Of a DNA stretch of 64,000 nucleotides, positions 43,129 through 51,321 are shown one piece after another. The translations under genes were made by a program, and so were the position numbers. The notes under the pieces are model-generated. The model had not been told where the DNA came from. It worked only from the letters and a program-made list of their open reading frames with translations, and did no database searches. The stretch's first letter is position 1, and every line of letters starts with the position of its first letter. The DNA is from Pseudahrensia aquimaris (GTDB taxonomy: Bacteria; Pseudomonadota; Alphaproteobacteria; Rhizobiales; Rhizobiaceae): contig NZ_JBHTJV010000002.1 in assembly GCF_042676045.1 (NCBI RefSeq), forward strand, positions 682,001 to 746,000, in the 5' to 3' direction.

Positions 43129-44019
43129 TTACAATACGGCTTTGAGCCAATTGCGCACCCGTCGTATGGACAGCAGTGGTGGGTTGTCTTTGACAAGACG
43201 GAAGCCCAGATAGTCTGGCGGGGTGCCAACAGCACAACCACCGCTTTTGGCGTCCTTAATGAAAAAGGTCATGTAGGATCGGTGACGACCTTCAACCACG
43301 CGAACGCCGCAATTGCCCTCACCATCGTCGGAAATGACCTTGCCATCTTGGGAAACTTTGGACCGTTTGTAGCAAGTCGATGTCCACTCCCAAACATTGC
43401 CGGACAGATCGAAGAGGCCGTTCTCGTTTGCGCCATATCCGCCACGAATGCGAACGATGGGATCGGCATCGCGGTCGAGGTCAATCGACTGCTGGTATTT
43501 CGAGAGCATCCGCTTTGAAGGATCACTCTGGCTTGTCTCGATGCCCTTTGCATCATCGAAGAAGCGACTGCCGGCCGCATAGGCCCATTCAGTATCTGCT
43601 GGCAAACGCCACGTAACGCCTGTTTTGGTTGTGAGCCAGCGGGCGTAATTTACAGCGTCGAGATAGCTGACGCCTGTGACGGGTCTGTTATCGTCAATGC
43701 CTGCATTCTTTTCAGTTTGGCCAAATGTCGTCTCGCAAAAATCATCAGCCACACACCGCGCATAGTCCGCGCGTGAGATCTGGTATTTGGTGACGTGCAA
43801 GGGTTGCTTGAAATCGACCTTGGAGACGGGAGCATTGACTGGCGCACCGCTCTTGAGAAATTCGCCTGACCGCCTGTAGTCGAAAGAACCAGCCGGAATT
43901 GTGACAAGTTCGGGAACGGCGACTTTTTCGCCCGGCGTCTGCTGCGTCAATTGATTGTAGCCTATCGCAGCTACTGACGTGACAATGGCCAGACCGGCAA
44001 TTGTTTTGATAATCGTCAT
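43129..44019 (-). CDS. nirV: NirV-like protein (formylglycine-generating-enzyme fold)
   Basis: A 296-residue protein with an N-terminal membrane anchor or signal (IIKTIAGLAIVTSVAAIGYN) and an FGE-sulfatase domain: VTIPAGSFDYRRSGE, PVTGVSYLDAVNYARWL, TWRLPADTEWAYAAGSRF, GLFDLSGNVWEWTSTCY and DYLGFRLVK. This is the family of NirV, usually next to nirK as here (83 bp downstream). Its precise role in nitrite reductase maturation or function is not established. Confidence 0.9.
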   Translation of the reverse strand: MTIIKTIAGLAIVTSVAAIGYNQLTQQTPGEKVAVPELVTIPAGSFDYRRSGEFLKSGAPVNAPVSKVDFKQPLHVTKYQISRADYARCVADDFCETTFGQTEKNAGIDDNRPVTGVSYLDAVNYARWLTTKTGVTWRLPADTEWAYAAGSRFFDDAKGIETSQSDPSKRMLSKYQQSIDLDRDADPIVRIRGGYGANENGLFDLSGNVWEWTSTCYKRSKVSQDGKVISDDGEGNCGVRVVEGRHRSYMTFFIKDAKSGGCAVGTPPDYLGFRLVKDNPPLLSIRRVRNWLKAVL

Positions 44020-44102
44020 GGTCCTTGCTCCTTACAAATGCAGCCCGATACCGAATTCTGGCACCGGGCTGCAGTTTCCTGACTAATAGAGGAGATTGAC
44101 CC

Positions 44103-45272
44103 CTATGGGAGGGCCTTCTTGCTGTTGTAGATGGCCGTGACATCGCGTTCGAGCGGGCTAGGCGGCAAAACCTGCGCCATCAAATCGTTGTCCCACTCGC
44201 CTTCCACCACAAAGTGCGCGGTTGCGCCGAGGCTGACGGCTTCAATCAAGTTGTGATTGACGTAGGCATAAACACCCGGCTGGCGGAACTTGTAGAGCGC
44301 CGCACCGGCGGAACCGCCGCGAATGAACCATGTTTCATTGTCGCGCTGTGGCGGGTTGTTGAACTTGCCGGTTTCCCAAACAAGGTCGCCGTGTCCGCCA
44401 ATAAGGTGAGGACGGGTATCGCGGTTGGCTTGCGAGTGAACGATCAGGACGTTCTCGCCAACATTAGCTTTGAGCGCGTTATCGCCTGTCAACGCACCAA
44501 CCTTGCCGTTGAACACAACATGGGTCGGGATCAATCCGTTCATCACCTCCAGCGTATCCCCGTAGGAACTGCCAATATCTTCATACCGCTTGTAATCGCC
44601 TTTCTCGTCCTTCGGGATGTAAAAGTCGTTTTCACCGATATAGTAGACCTTGTCATAGCTGACAGGCTTGCCCTGATCGTCTTTCAGGCCATCGCGGGGC
44701 AGGATCATGATTGCGCCCGACATGCCGGTCACGACGTGCCACGGAATCATGGGACCACCTGGTGCGCAGTGATAAACAAAAGTGCCGGGCCGGTCTGCCT
44801 TGAAGCGCAATACTGTTTTTTCGCCTGGGTTGATTAGCGTCAACGCACCGCCGCCAAGACCGCCTGTGGCGGAATGGAAGTCGATATTGTGCTGCATCTG
44901 GTTTTCGGGCGGGTTGATAAGCGTCAACTCAACATAGTCGCCTTCATGGACAACCATGAGTGGGCCGGGAATGGAGCCTTCAAAGGTCATGCCCTGAAGC
45001 ATGGTGCCGTCTTCGTCGATCTCGTGTTCTTTCTCGATCACGAGCATTTCGAATTCAACAATGCTGGGCGGATCTTTCGCCACTTGGTCATGCTCATGCA
45101 CGAATGGCGGCGCAACCAGCGACACCTTCTTGCGTGGCAATGCGCTCAAATCGACTTTGGCTCCAACGGGAGTCATGCTCTCGTCACTGGCCATTGCGGT
45201 CTTCGAGATCGCAGCTGGAGCAGCGGCTGCCATTGCTGCAGCCATCAGGGCTGTACGACGTGTCATCATCAT
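44103..45272 (-). CDS. nirK: Copper-containing nitrite reductase
   Basis: A 389-residue periplasmic enzyme with a twin-arginine-type signal (TRRTALMAAAMAAAA). Type I copper ligands are His128, Cys169, His179 and Met184; type II ligands include His133 and His168 plus a C-terminal histidine in YVNHNLIEA; Asp131 is the catalytic aspartate. It reduces nitrite to nitric oxide, using pseudoazurin as electron donor. An Nnr-type box lies 73 bp upstream and nsrR is directly upstream on the same strand. Confidence 0.97.
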   Translation of the reverse strand: MMMTRRTALMAAAMAAAAPAAISKTAMASDESMTPVGAKVDLSALPRKKVSLVAPPFVHEHDQVAKDPPSIVEFEMLVIEKEHEIDEDGTMLQGMTFEGSIPGPLMVVHEGDYVELTLINPPENQMQHNIDFHSATGGLGGGALTLINPGEKTVLRFKADRPGTFVYHCAPGGPMIPWHVVTGMSGAIMILPRDGLKDDQGKPVSYDKVYYIGENDFYIPKDEKGDYKRYEDIGSSYGDTLEVMNGLIPTHVVFNGKVGALTGDNALKANVGENVLIVHSQANRDTRPHLIGGHGDLVWETGKFNNPPQRDNETWFIRGGSAGAALYKFRQPGVYAYVNHNLIEAVSLGATAHFVVEGEWDNDLMAQVLPPSPLERDVTAIYNSKKALP

Positions 45273-45344
45273 AGTCTCTCTCCTTCTTCAGCCCGGTGGT
45301 CGAGCTGTTGGAGATGAGTTTAATGAGCTTTCTCAGAACACTCT

Positions 45345-45358
45345 TTGCGCTGGATCAA
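45345..45358. promoter_or_regulatory. Fnr/Nnr-type box upstream of nirK
   Basis: TTGCGCTGGATCAA differs in one base from the box upstream of pseudoazurin. It is centred about 79 bp before the nirK start codon, a distance compatible with a class II (-41.5) activator site. The Crp/Fnr gene at 41797-42501 is the likely binding protein. Confidence 0.7.
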
Positions 45359-45380
45359 GGAAGCGGGCGATATCAGACCG

Positions 45381-45779
45381 TCATTTTGCCAATATAGATT
45401 GAAGCGTTCGCGCGTTCAAAACGTCGAGAAACGCTGCAGTCGCATCGCTGATGACACCCTTTAGCCGGCAACTTCTGGCAAAGACGCAGTCACAACTGCC
45501 TTGTTGCATACATTCCACAATGGCGAAGTCCGCTTCAATGGCTTGAACAACCTCGCCAATCACGATGTGCTGCGGCGCCATGCCAAGGGAAACACCGCCG
45601 CTTCTTCCCCGCTGGGAGTTTAGAAATCCGGCCTTGACCAGCTTGGCCACGATTTTCATTACATGCGATTTTACGAGATTGAGCCGCTTTGCGATTTCAT
45701 CAACGGTAAGCGGCTTCTCGTCTTCTGCGAGCAGCATCATAATTCGCAATGCAAAATCACTTGCCTGATTCAGCCGCAT
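45381..45779 (-). CDS. nsrR: Rrf2-family nitric-oxide-sensing repressor NsrR
   Basis: A 132-residue protein with the Rrf2 HTH VDEIAKRLNLVKSHVMKIVAKL and wing QRGRSGGVSLGMAPQHIVIGEVV. Cysteines at 90, 96, 98 and 104 (CMQQGSCDCVFARSC) supply the Fe-S cluster ligands that react with NO. Placement among nirK, a globin and nnrS agrees. A candidate NsrR operator lies in front of the divergent globin gene. Confidence 0.93.
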   Translation of the reverse strand: MRLNQASDFALRIMMLLAEDEKPLTVDEIAKRLNLVKSHVMKIVAKLVKAGFLNSQRGRSGGVSLGMAPQHIVIGEVVQAIEADFAIVECMQQGSCDCVFARSCRLKGVISDATAAFLDVLNARTLQSILAK

Positions 45780-45834
45780 CGTCGCTCCTTATCATTCATA
45801 TTAAATGTTGTAATTCATTTCGCATCACGATATT

Positions 45835-45857
45835 AAGATGCAATTGGTATGAATGTT
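45835..45857. promoter_or_regulatory. Candidate NsrR operator before the globin gene
   Basis: The 23-bp stretch starts AAGATGCA, the known NsrR half-site, and ends TGAATGTT, a poor match to the inverted half TGCATCTT. It lies 17 bp upstream of the globin start, next to nsrR itself. Only one half is convincing. Confidence 0.42.
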
Positions 45858-45874
45858 ATAGCAAGCCCTGAAAA

Positions 45875-46366
45875 ATGAGCAACGACCCCGATCATGGAAT
45901 AAGCGTTCGCCCCGCAGTCGAAAGACACAGCGTTCACCCTTCCATTACCGCGGTGCAGATTTCAGATTTGGTCGAAGGTTTTTACGCCGACATTCTGCAG
46001 CACCCCAGGCTGGCACAGATTTTCCGGATTAATGTTGAAGGCGAGTGGAACAGCCATCTCGACAAGATGAAATCCTTCTGGCGCTCTGTCCTGCTGCGCA
46101 GCGGAGAATACAAGGGCAAGCCCGTTCCCGCTCACCAGAAAATAGATGGGCTGACCATCAATGATTTTCAGCAATGGCTCTCGCTGTTTGAAATAACGGC
46201 GAACCAAACCTTCGCCGCTGAGGCGGTTCCACCCGTGATGGAGGCTGCAAAACGCATCGCTTCCAGTCTTTGGCTTTCCCGCTCAAACGATATTTTCGCC
46301 AAGCCGCCGACTTGGTCGCATACCAAACCGAATTCTGTGAAAGGAACCTCCCATGGGCATTCTTAA
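45875..46366 (+). CDS. Group 3 truncated globin
   Basis: A 163-residue protein with a globin core. It has ISDLVEGFYADILQHPRLAQIF, WNSHLDKMKSFWRSVLL, and the proximal-histidine segment KPVPAHQKIDGL of group III truncated haemoglobins. The C-terminus has an extra polar tail. It is divergent from nsrR and heads an operon with nnrS, so a nitric oxide protection role is likely. The end overlaps the next small gene by 14 bp. Confidence 0.88.
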   Translation: MSNDPDHGISVRPAVERHSVHPSITAVQISDLVEGFYADILQHPRLAQIFRINVEGEWNSHLDKMKSFWRSVLLRSGEYKGKPVPAHQKIDGLTINDFQQWLSLFEITANQTFAAEAVPPVMEAAKRIASSLWLSRSNDIFAKPPTWSHTKPNSVKGTSHGHS

Positions 46367-46520
46367 GGCGCTTTCAAACCTGTTTTTTCTGCCGGGAACC
46401 CTTGTTCTCCATGCGCTTGGTATTTCCGTAGAAGACGACAGCGGCATTCTCCGATCGCTGCTCAACAGCTTCTTCTGGGGCGCCGTCGCGCTGGCTATCG
46501 CGCTGCAATATTTCATCTAA
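46353..46520 (+). CDS. Small membrane protein (55 residues) of the nnrS operon
   Basis: A short frame starts at ATG 46353 behind AAAGGA and reads MGILKALSNLFFLPGTLVLH, then ISVEDDSGILRSLLN and SFFWGAVALAIALQYFI. The last 18 residues form one transmembrane helix; the first hydrophobic part may be amphipathic. It lies between the globin and DUF6522 genes with almost no spacing. I recognise the pattern as recurring near denitrification genes but have no name or function for it. Confidence 0.75.
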   Translation: MGILKALSNLFFLPGTLVLHALGISVEDDSGILRSLLNSFFWGAVALAIALQYFI

Positions 46521-46535
46521 GAGGGCTGGGCCGTG

Positions 46536-46787
46536 ATGAAGGTGGACAAGTCGGACGAAGGCATTGTGGTGGACGCCGAAGACTTGGGGGCCCTTCTTGG
46601 GCTTGAGCCTGCGGAAGTTCCTGACCTCATGAAAACAGGGCGTATCACCTCGCGCTTTGAACAGGGCGAAGGCGATGATGCGGAGAAATTCCGTGTGACA
46701 TTTTTGTTTGAAGGCAGGCAGGTTCGCCTGACCTGCGCAATGGATGGCACCGTGCTCAGCACATTCAGAAGTCCGAAGATTGCCTGA
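46536..46787 (+). CDS. DUF6522-like small protein
   Basis: An 83-residue acidic protein: AEDLGALLGLEPAEVPDLMK, TSRFEQGEGDDAEKFRVTF and QVRLTCAMDGTVLST. These match what I recall of DUF6522, small proteins that often sit beside nnrS. GTG 46533 is an alternative start with a better spaced GAGG site. It ends 1 bp before the nnrS start codon. No function can be given. Confidence 0.72.
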   Translation: MKVDKSDEGIVVDAEDLGALLGLEPAEVPDLMKTGRITSRFEQGEGDDAEKFRVTFLFEGRQVRLTCAMDGTVLSTFRSPKIA

Positions 46788-46788
46788 C

Positions 46789-48015
46789 ATGTCCAAATCA
46801 TCAGCAGCACAAATCCGCGAGTGGAATGGTCCGGCAATTTTGTCGTTCGGGTTTCGTCCTTTCTTTCTTTTCGGCGCTTTCTGGGCAGCACTGGCAATGG
46901 TCATGTGGATGGGGATGCTAACCGGCATCGTGGAACTGCCGACGCACCTCGATCCCGTTTCGTGGCACGCCCATGAATTTCTTTTTGGTTATCTGGGCGC
47001 AATCATCGCGGGCTTTTTGCTGACTGCTGTTCCAAACTGGACGGGCAGATTGCCCGTTGTTGGTTGGCGACTGGGATTGCTGTTTGGAATATGGATTGCA
47101 AGCAGAATAGCCATGGCAATTTCCGACCTTTTGCCGCTGGCTACAATTGCCATCATGGATCTCGCCTTTCCAATTCTGTTGGGTGCTTTGATCTTGCAGG
47201 AAATCATCGCGGGCAAGAACTGGCGCAATTTGATCGTGCTCGCCATGCTTGCCGCCTTCACGCTGGCCAACGGCATCTTTCACTGGGAAGCGGCGCATGG
47301 CATCCACGCTGCCCAAGGCTTGGGGCTGCGGCTGGGGCTTGCATCCGCCATCATGATGATCTGCGTGATTGGCGGACGCATCATTCCATCGTTCACACGC
47401 AATTGGTTGGTTCAAAACAACAAGACCGACAGACCGGTCGCGCCGATGCAGCAATTTGATAAGCTGGCGCTCCTTCTTACCCTCATCGCACTTTTGGTTT
47501 GGGTCGTTACCCCGGACCGTGCAGTCACTGGCTTCCTGCTATTGGCTGTCGTTTTGCTTCACACTTTTAGGCTCGCCCGCTGGAAGGGCATGCAAACCAA
47601 ACAAGAGCCACTGCTCCTCGTACTCCACATTGCCTATGCAATGGTGCCCTTGGGAGCGCTTGGTATTGGCGTTGGTATTATGTTTCCTGAAGTTCTGACG
47701 GCCGCAGCTGCACAACACGTGTGGATGGCCGGCGCCATCGGCCTTATGACTCTCGGCGTCATGTCCCGCGCAACGCTGGGCCATACAGGCCAACCGCTGA
47801 AAGCCGGTGGAAGCACGGTTTTCATTTACGCAAGCCTCATCGCCTCCCTCGCCGCAAGGCTATCAGCCATCGCTTTACCGAACTTCGCCATGGAATTGTA
47901 CAGCCTTTCCGCATCACTATGGATCGCCGCTTTCGGTGGATTTGTGCTCATTTACGGAAAGTACCTCATTGGTCGTAAGCAAACCAACGTTAGCAACAGG
48001 CATTCAAAGCATTAA
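46789..48015 (+). CDS. nnrS: NnrS family haem-copper membrane protein
   Basis: From ATG 46789 the protein has 408 residues and about 12 transmembrane helices. NnrS features include FGFRPFFLFGAFWAALAM, WHAHEFLFGYLGAIIAGFLLTAVPNWTG and MTLGVMSRATLGHTG, with conserved histidines for haem/copper. NnrS helps cells withstand nitric oxide stress. It is the last gene of the globin operon. Confidence 0.95.
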   Translation: MSKSSAAQIREWNGPAILSFGFRPFFLFGAFWAALAMVMWMGMLTGIVELPTHLDPVSWHAHEFLFGYLGAIIAGFLLTAVPNWTGRLPVVGWRLGLLFGIWIASRIAMAISDLLPLATIAIMDLAFPILLGALILQEIIAGKNWRNLIVLAMLAAFTLANGIFHWEAAHGIHAAQGLGLRLGLASAIMMICVIGGRIIPSFTRNWLVQNNKTDRPVAPMQQFDKLALLLTLIALLVWVVTPDRAVTGFLLLAVVLLHTFRLARWKGMQTKQEPLLLVLHIAYAMVPLGALGIGVGIMFPEVLTAAAAQHVWMAGAIGLMTLGVMSRATLGHTGQPLKAGGSTVFIYASLIASLAARLSAIALPNFAMELYSLSASLWIAAFGGFVLIYGKYLIGRKQTNVSNRHSKH

Positions 48016-48082
48016 ATGCAACTCCCGCTTCTGGCCAGCCTCGTCGTACATCAAGGGTGGGAGCAACGGCGGCTCAGAGCGC

Positions 48083-48454
48083 TTAGCCGACAACTGTTCC
48101 TTGATGAAATACTATTTTCCATTGATCCTCTTCTCGCTTCCAAATAGTGGAGCGACGTGTGCACCTATCGGGTTCATCCAGTACGTATGTAAGCAGAAAC
48201 AGGTCTACTGCTAATTGCCTGAGTTTGAAGTCACGACAAGGCCAATCGTGCGGTTCAGGAGCTTGATATCTGTGGAGTAAGTTTGAAATAACGTACTCAC
48301 GTGCATAGGTTTTTCCGCTTGCGCCGACTTCCCAAAACTCAGGATCTGTCATCGCTTCCAACGCTTCTCGGCTTATACCGAATTCTCTGCGATGAAAAAT
48401 TGGTTCTCTTGCTTTGAGCGCCTGTAGTACCGCGTTTTCAACTACCTTATCCAT
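48083..48454 (-). CDS. DUF4440/NTF2-like protein
   Basis: A 123-residue protein from ATG 48454. LKAREPIFHRREFGISREALEAMTDPEFWEVG and the C-terminal RRSTIWKREEDQWKIVFHQGT match the NTF2-like fold of DUF4440 proteins. No signal peptide or neighbours in operon. The role is unknown. Confidence 0.75.
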   Translation of the reverse strand: MDKVVENAVLQALKAREPIFHRREFGISREALEAMTDPEFWEVGASGKTYAREYVISNLLHRYQAPEPHDWPCRDFKLRQLAVDLFLLTYVLDEPDRCTRRSTIWKREEDQWKIVFHQGTVVG

Positions 48455-48556
48455 ACCAAAGCGTCTCATGGATTTGGGTAAAATTCAATTTGAACCAAGG
48501 TCTCAAACGTCCGCAAAAGTTGCCGTTGGACCATTACGCCAAAGCGCGATTTTAGG

Positions 48557-48607
48557 GTCCGCTTCGGATGATTTAGTCTGCAAAATCCAACTTCCGCTAC
48601 CGGCCAG
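48557..48607. repeat. 51-bp dispersed repeat, copy 1
   Basis: This stretch matches 50261-50311 in 46 of 51 positions, in the same orientation, starting GTCCGCTTCGG and ending CTACCGGCCAG. Both copies are intergenic, and they bracket the SGNH hydrolase and HxlR genes. It could be a remnant of a small mobile or REP-like element, or of a duplicated gene fragment. Confidence 0.75.
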
Positions 48608-48830
48608 GCGCGTTTAGCGGCATGATGGAGGTCAGCGGCAACCCCGAGCTCAGGGTTGCCGATGTTGCATGATACTAAAATTATTACCGTCTTAGGTGCA
48701 TCGAGAAGAACTATAGCGACTCTCGAAGGCTGGAATTGGGAATTGGCTCATGATGAAATTGGGTTATGCATCTTCGAAAGACACACGAGGATTTTGAATT
48801 ATTTCACAGACCACATTACTCGCCAACGCA

Positions 48831-48861
48831 TTGCGGGGCTCGAACAAATCGAGCCCCGCAA
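48831..48861. terminator. Strong stem-loop downstream of the SGNH hydrolase gene
   Basis: TTGCGGGGCTCGA (48831-48843) pairs perfectly over 13 bp with TCGAGCCCCGCAA (48849-48861) around ACAAA. It lies 8 bp beyond the stop codon of the leftward SGNH hydrolase gene. A T-rich tail exists only on the plus strand, so it is an imperfect terminator for the leftward gene but could stop plus-strand transcription. Confidence 0.65.
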
Positions 48862-48868
48862 TTTAATT

Positions 48869-49615
48869 TTACTTAAGGATTGAACTCACTTCGGTGGCAA
48901 GTGCGGAACCCAATTGGGTATGATCTTCAAGCGAAAAGTGAACGCCGTCGATGCCACTGGTGGCACCCATTGCGTCTCTTGCATCAAATATTCTCACCTC
49001 TGCTGCTTTGCCTGCATCCGCAAATGTAGCCGAGAAGGCCGCTGATTTGGCATCACCACCAGCGTAAAACTGTGCAAATGCCTCAACCCCAAACGCTCCA
49101 AAGGGTGGCGGGGTTACGACAAGCACCTTGGGAGCCGCATAGGCTGTAGCAACACCTTGGCTTTCTTTTGCGATAAGGGCCAATGCCATTGCACCCTCGG
49201 CCACGCGCTCCGGCGTACGCTCAAAGCCCGCCTTCACGTCGTTCGTTCCAAGCATGATGATGACAAGGTCAAGCGGCATTTCACGGGCAATTGCAGCAGG
49301 TAGATCAGCTGCGCCGTTGAATGACCGCATGGGTACATTTCCCCAGTCCTGCGGATCGTCGATGTCGGTTGTTCGGTTATTCAAGCCATCTACGACAACT
49401 TCATAGCCGTCGCCCAAGGCGGCCTGCATGACACCAGCAAAGCGCTCGGCATCGGGTAGGCGCGTTGTTGGAAATCCTTCCGCGATTGGGACCCAGCCCC
49501 AGGCATTGGAATCTCCGTAGACAAGAACACGCTTGGTAAGTTCTTCTGCGGAAGCCGTCGAAAGAGTGGAAGCTGCAGCAACTACGCCTGCTGCAATGGT
49601 TGTTTTGATGGACAT
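48869..49615 (-). CDS. SGNH/GDSL hydrolase (arylesterase-like), secreted
   Basis: A 248-residue protein with a signal peptide (cleavage near TASA-E, residue 23). Block I is VLVYGDSNAWGW with the catalytic serine, block III is MLGTNDVK, and block V is GIDGVHFSLEDH with catalytic Asp and His. The family includes arylesterases and lysophospholipases. It is divergent from an HxlR regulator, which probably controls it. The substrate is unknown. Confidence 0.88.
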   Translation of the reverse strand: MSIKTTIAAGVVAAASTLSTASAEELTKRVLVYGDSNAWGWVPIAEGFPTTRLPDAERFAGVMQAALGDGYEVVVDGLNNRTTDIDDPQDWGNVPMRSFNGAADLPAAIAREMPLDLVIIMLGTNDVKAGFERTPERVAEGAMALALIAKESQGVATAYAAPKVLVVTPPPFGAFGVEAFAQFYAGGDAKSAAFSATFADAGKAAEVRIFDARDAMGATSGIDGVHFSLEDHTQLGSALATEVSSILK

Positions 49616-49732
49616 CGTGTCTCTCCGTTGTGTGGTGCCTGTTGCTTTCAGGCGTGAGACATTGCATTAGTCACATATAGTTTGTATGGAAAAGTAGGTA
49701 CCTTTTCGTAACCACTAAATGAGAGAGTTCAA

Positions 49733-50122
49733 ATGTCTGATGTAGCTGAACCAAGCGACGGCCGCCGTGCCAAGGTCACGCCCGGTTTTGAATGCTGGGG
49801 TGTCTACTCCCGCGAGTGTCACACACGCCGGACACTATCGCGCATTGCCGACAAATGGACAATTCTGATCGTTGGTCGATTGACCCAAAGGGCATGTCGA
49901 TTTGGAGAGTTGCGCCGCTCGATTGAAGGTATTTCGTCCAAAGTTCTCACCGAGCATCTCCGCGAGATGGAGGAGGACAATCTTTTGACGCGCACAGTAG
50001 AACCATCATCGCCACCAAAAGTGACCTATGAGCTTACAGAGCTTGGCCATGATCTAGGCAAAATTGCACTGGCCATGAAAGACTGGGCTGAACGACATTC
50101 AGAGAGAGTGCGCCCGAAATAG
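49733..50122 (+). CDS. HxlR-family transcriptional regulator
   Basis: A 129-residue winged-helix protein. It contains RIADKWTILIVGRLTQRACRFGELRRSIEGISSKVLTEHLREME in segments typical of HxlR, then a wing VEPSSPPKVTYELTELG. An N-terminal cysteine (FECWGVYSRECHTRR) is placed as in redox- or aldehyde-sensing members. It is divergent from the SGNH hydrolase gene across about 117 bp. Confidence 0.9.
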   Translation: MSDVAEPSDGRRAKVTPGFECWGVYSRECHTRRTLSRIADKWTILIVGRLTQRACRFGELRRSIEGISSKVLTEHLREMEEDNLLTRTVEPSSPPKVTYELTELGHDLGKIALAMKDWAERHSERVRPK

Positions 50123-50260
50123 CGTTTCTTCCTTATAAGATCTCGGCGGCACAATTGTTTGGTCAATGGGATGTCGAACTGGACACAAGCTTAGGATGTA
50201 AACGTCAGCATTGTTCGCTCCGATAGCGTTAAACCATTCCTCCAAAAAAGCGATGTCAAC

Positions 50261-50311
50261 GTCTGCTTCGGATGTTTTTGTCTGCGAAATCCAACTTCCG
50301 CTTCCGGCCAG
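50261..50311. repeat. 51-bp dispersed repeat, copy 2
   Basis: Same-orientation partner of 48557-48607 with five differences. It lies in the gap between the HxlR gene and the RHH gene of the integrated element, close to the point where the gene content changes. Confidence 0.75.
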
Positions 50312-50390
50312 CTTGGCTGGGCTCGTGATACAACTACATGCTGCGCAGAAAGTTGGTTGGTAAACTGACCTAACAGACCTATTTCCACGA

Positions 50391-50639
50391 TTACTCGACT
50401 TTTGGTTTATCTAGTTCCGAAGCCATATCGTCTGGTTTGTGTAACTCCGTGCCCGTGTAAGAGGAGTAGGCGGCCTGTAGCGCACACAAAATGAGATCGT
50501 TCATAGAAATGCCGACATCATCGGCCAGTCTTTGGATCATGGAATGTTGATTTCTCGGTATACGCAGGCTGAAGCGAGCGTTGCCGCTTTCAAGTGCAGA
50601 TTTTTTGTGTTCCTCAATCAGATCTGTGAATTTACTCAT
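50391..50639 (-). CDS. Ribbon-helix-helix-like small protein
   Basis: From ATG 50639 the protein has 82 residues. NARFSLRIPRNQHSMIQRLA followed by DDVGISMNDLILCALQAAY fits a ribbon-helix-helix strand plus two helices. The C-terminal tail is acidic and charged. It overlaps the ParA gene by 8 bp and is likely its partner, like small ParB/ParG-type centromere-binding proteins. The longer frame from 50792 lies inside parA. Confidence 0.7.
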   Translation of the reverse strand: MSKFTDLIEEHKKSALESGNARFSLRIPRNQHSMIQRLADDVGISMNDLILCALQAAYSSYTGTELHKPDDMASELDKPKVE

Positions 50640-51321
50640 TTTCTGCAATGCCCTTTTGGTTTGGATCCACGGCCTCCAAAGCGATTTCTCGTAAGGATTT
50701 CGCGACTGAGCAGTTGTAATCAAGCTCGCCGATGCCAAATCCGATAGCGCTGGCATCGTGTAGTTTGACCGATTCCGGTAGATGAGTATCAAGTAGCTTT
50801 GGTACTTCCTCTACCGCTTGTAATCTCATCTTGCTGGGGGAGCGGCCTCGATTGAAAACTACTCCAAAATCAAGACCTTCGATATTTTGCGCAGCGTGCA
50901 CCATTAAATTTGTTCGCTCGATGTCAAAAATTGACGACTGCGTTGGAAACAGCAGTTTATCAACTACCGATGCTAATTGACCGATGACGTTATTCGCATG
51001 TCCTGCAGTGTCAACCATGATTACATCATATGCTTGCGACCGGATTATTGAACTTTGTCGGAGTTCAGACAACTTGGTGGTAGACCAAGTAATTTTTGGT
51101 GAGCTTCCACGCTCTTGACGTCTCCGACACCAGCTTGCTGCTGATCGCTGATCAAAGTCGCAATCCACGATAGCAACTCTCAATCCAAACTGCGCATATG
51201 CGATAGCCAAGTTAGTAACGAGGGTTGTTTTTCCAACCCCACCCTTGCTACCTGCGACCCCAAGGACAAAACCACTCTCATCTGGCTTTCTATCTCGCAA
51301 CTGCTGAATAAGACACTGCAT
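50632..51321 (-). CDS. ParA-family ATPase
   Basis: A 229-residue protein with a deviant Walker A (GSKGGVGKTT, with the first lysine at residue 26), the switch region VDCDFDQRSAASW and Walker B-like VIMVDTAGHAN. This is the ParA/MinD group without an HTH domain. Its ATG touches the recombinase stop (TAGATG) and it overlaps the RHH gene, so the three genes form one operon. A partition or element-maintenance role is likely; no replication gene is visible. Confidence 0.9.
   Translation of the reverse strand: MQCLIQQLRDRKPDESGFVLGVAGSKGGVGKTTLVTNLAIAYAQFGLRVAIVDCDFDQRSAASWCRRRQERGSSPKITWSTTKLSELRQSSIIRSQAYDVIMVDTAGHANNVIGQLASVVDKLLFPTQSSIFDIERTNLMVHAAQNIEGLDFGVVFNRGRSPSKMRLQAVEEVPKLLDTHLPESVKLHDASAIGFGIGELDYNCSVAKSLREIALEAVDPNQKGIAENE

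Larger units (their letters stand above)
48470..48868. other. Intergenic region with repeat copy and hairpins
   Basis: About 400 bp between the DUF4440-like gene and the SGNH hydrolase. It contains one copy of a 51-bp dispersed repeat (48557-48607), a hairpin GGCAACCC/GGGTTGCC (48637-48660) and the strong stem-loop at 48831-48861. A 75-codon plus-strand frame (48656-48883) crosses that stem-loop and has no support. Confidence 0.5.

Noticed and set aside
48656..48883. Plus-strand 75-codon frame
   Set aside because: It runs through a 13-bp perfect stem-loop and into the SGNH gene, and has no ribosome site.
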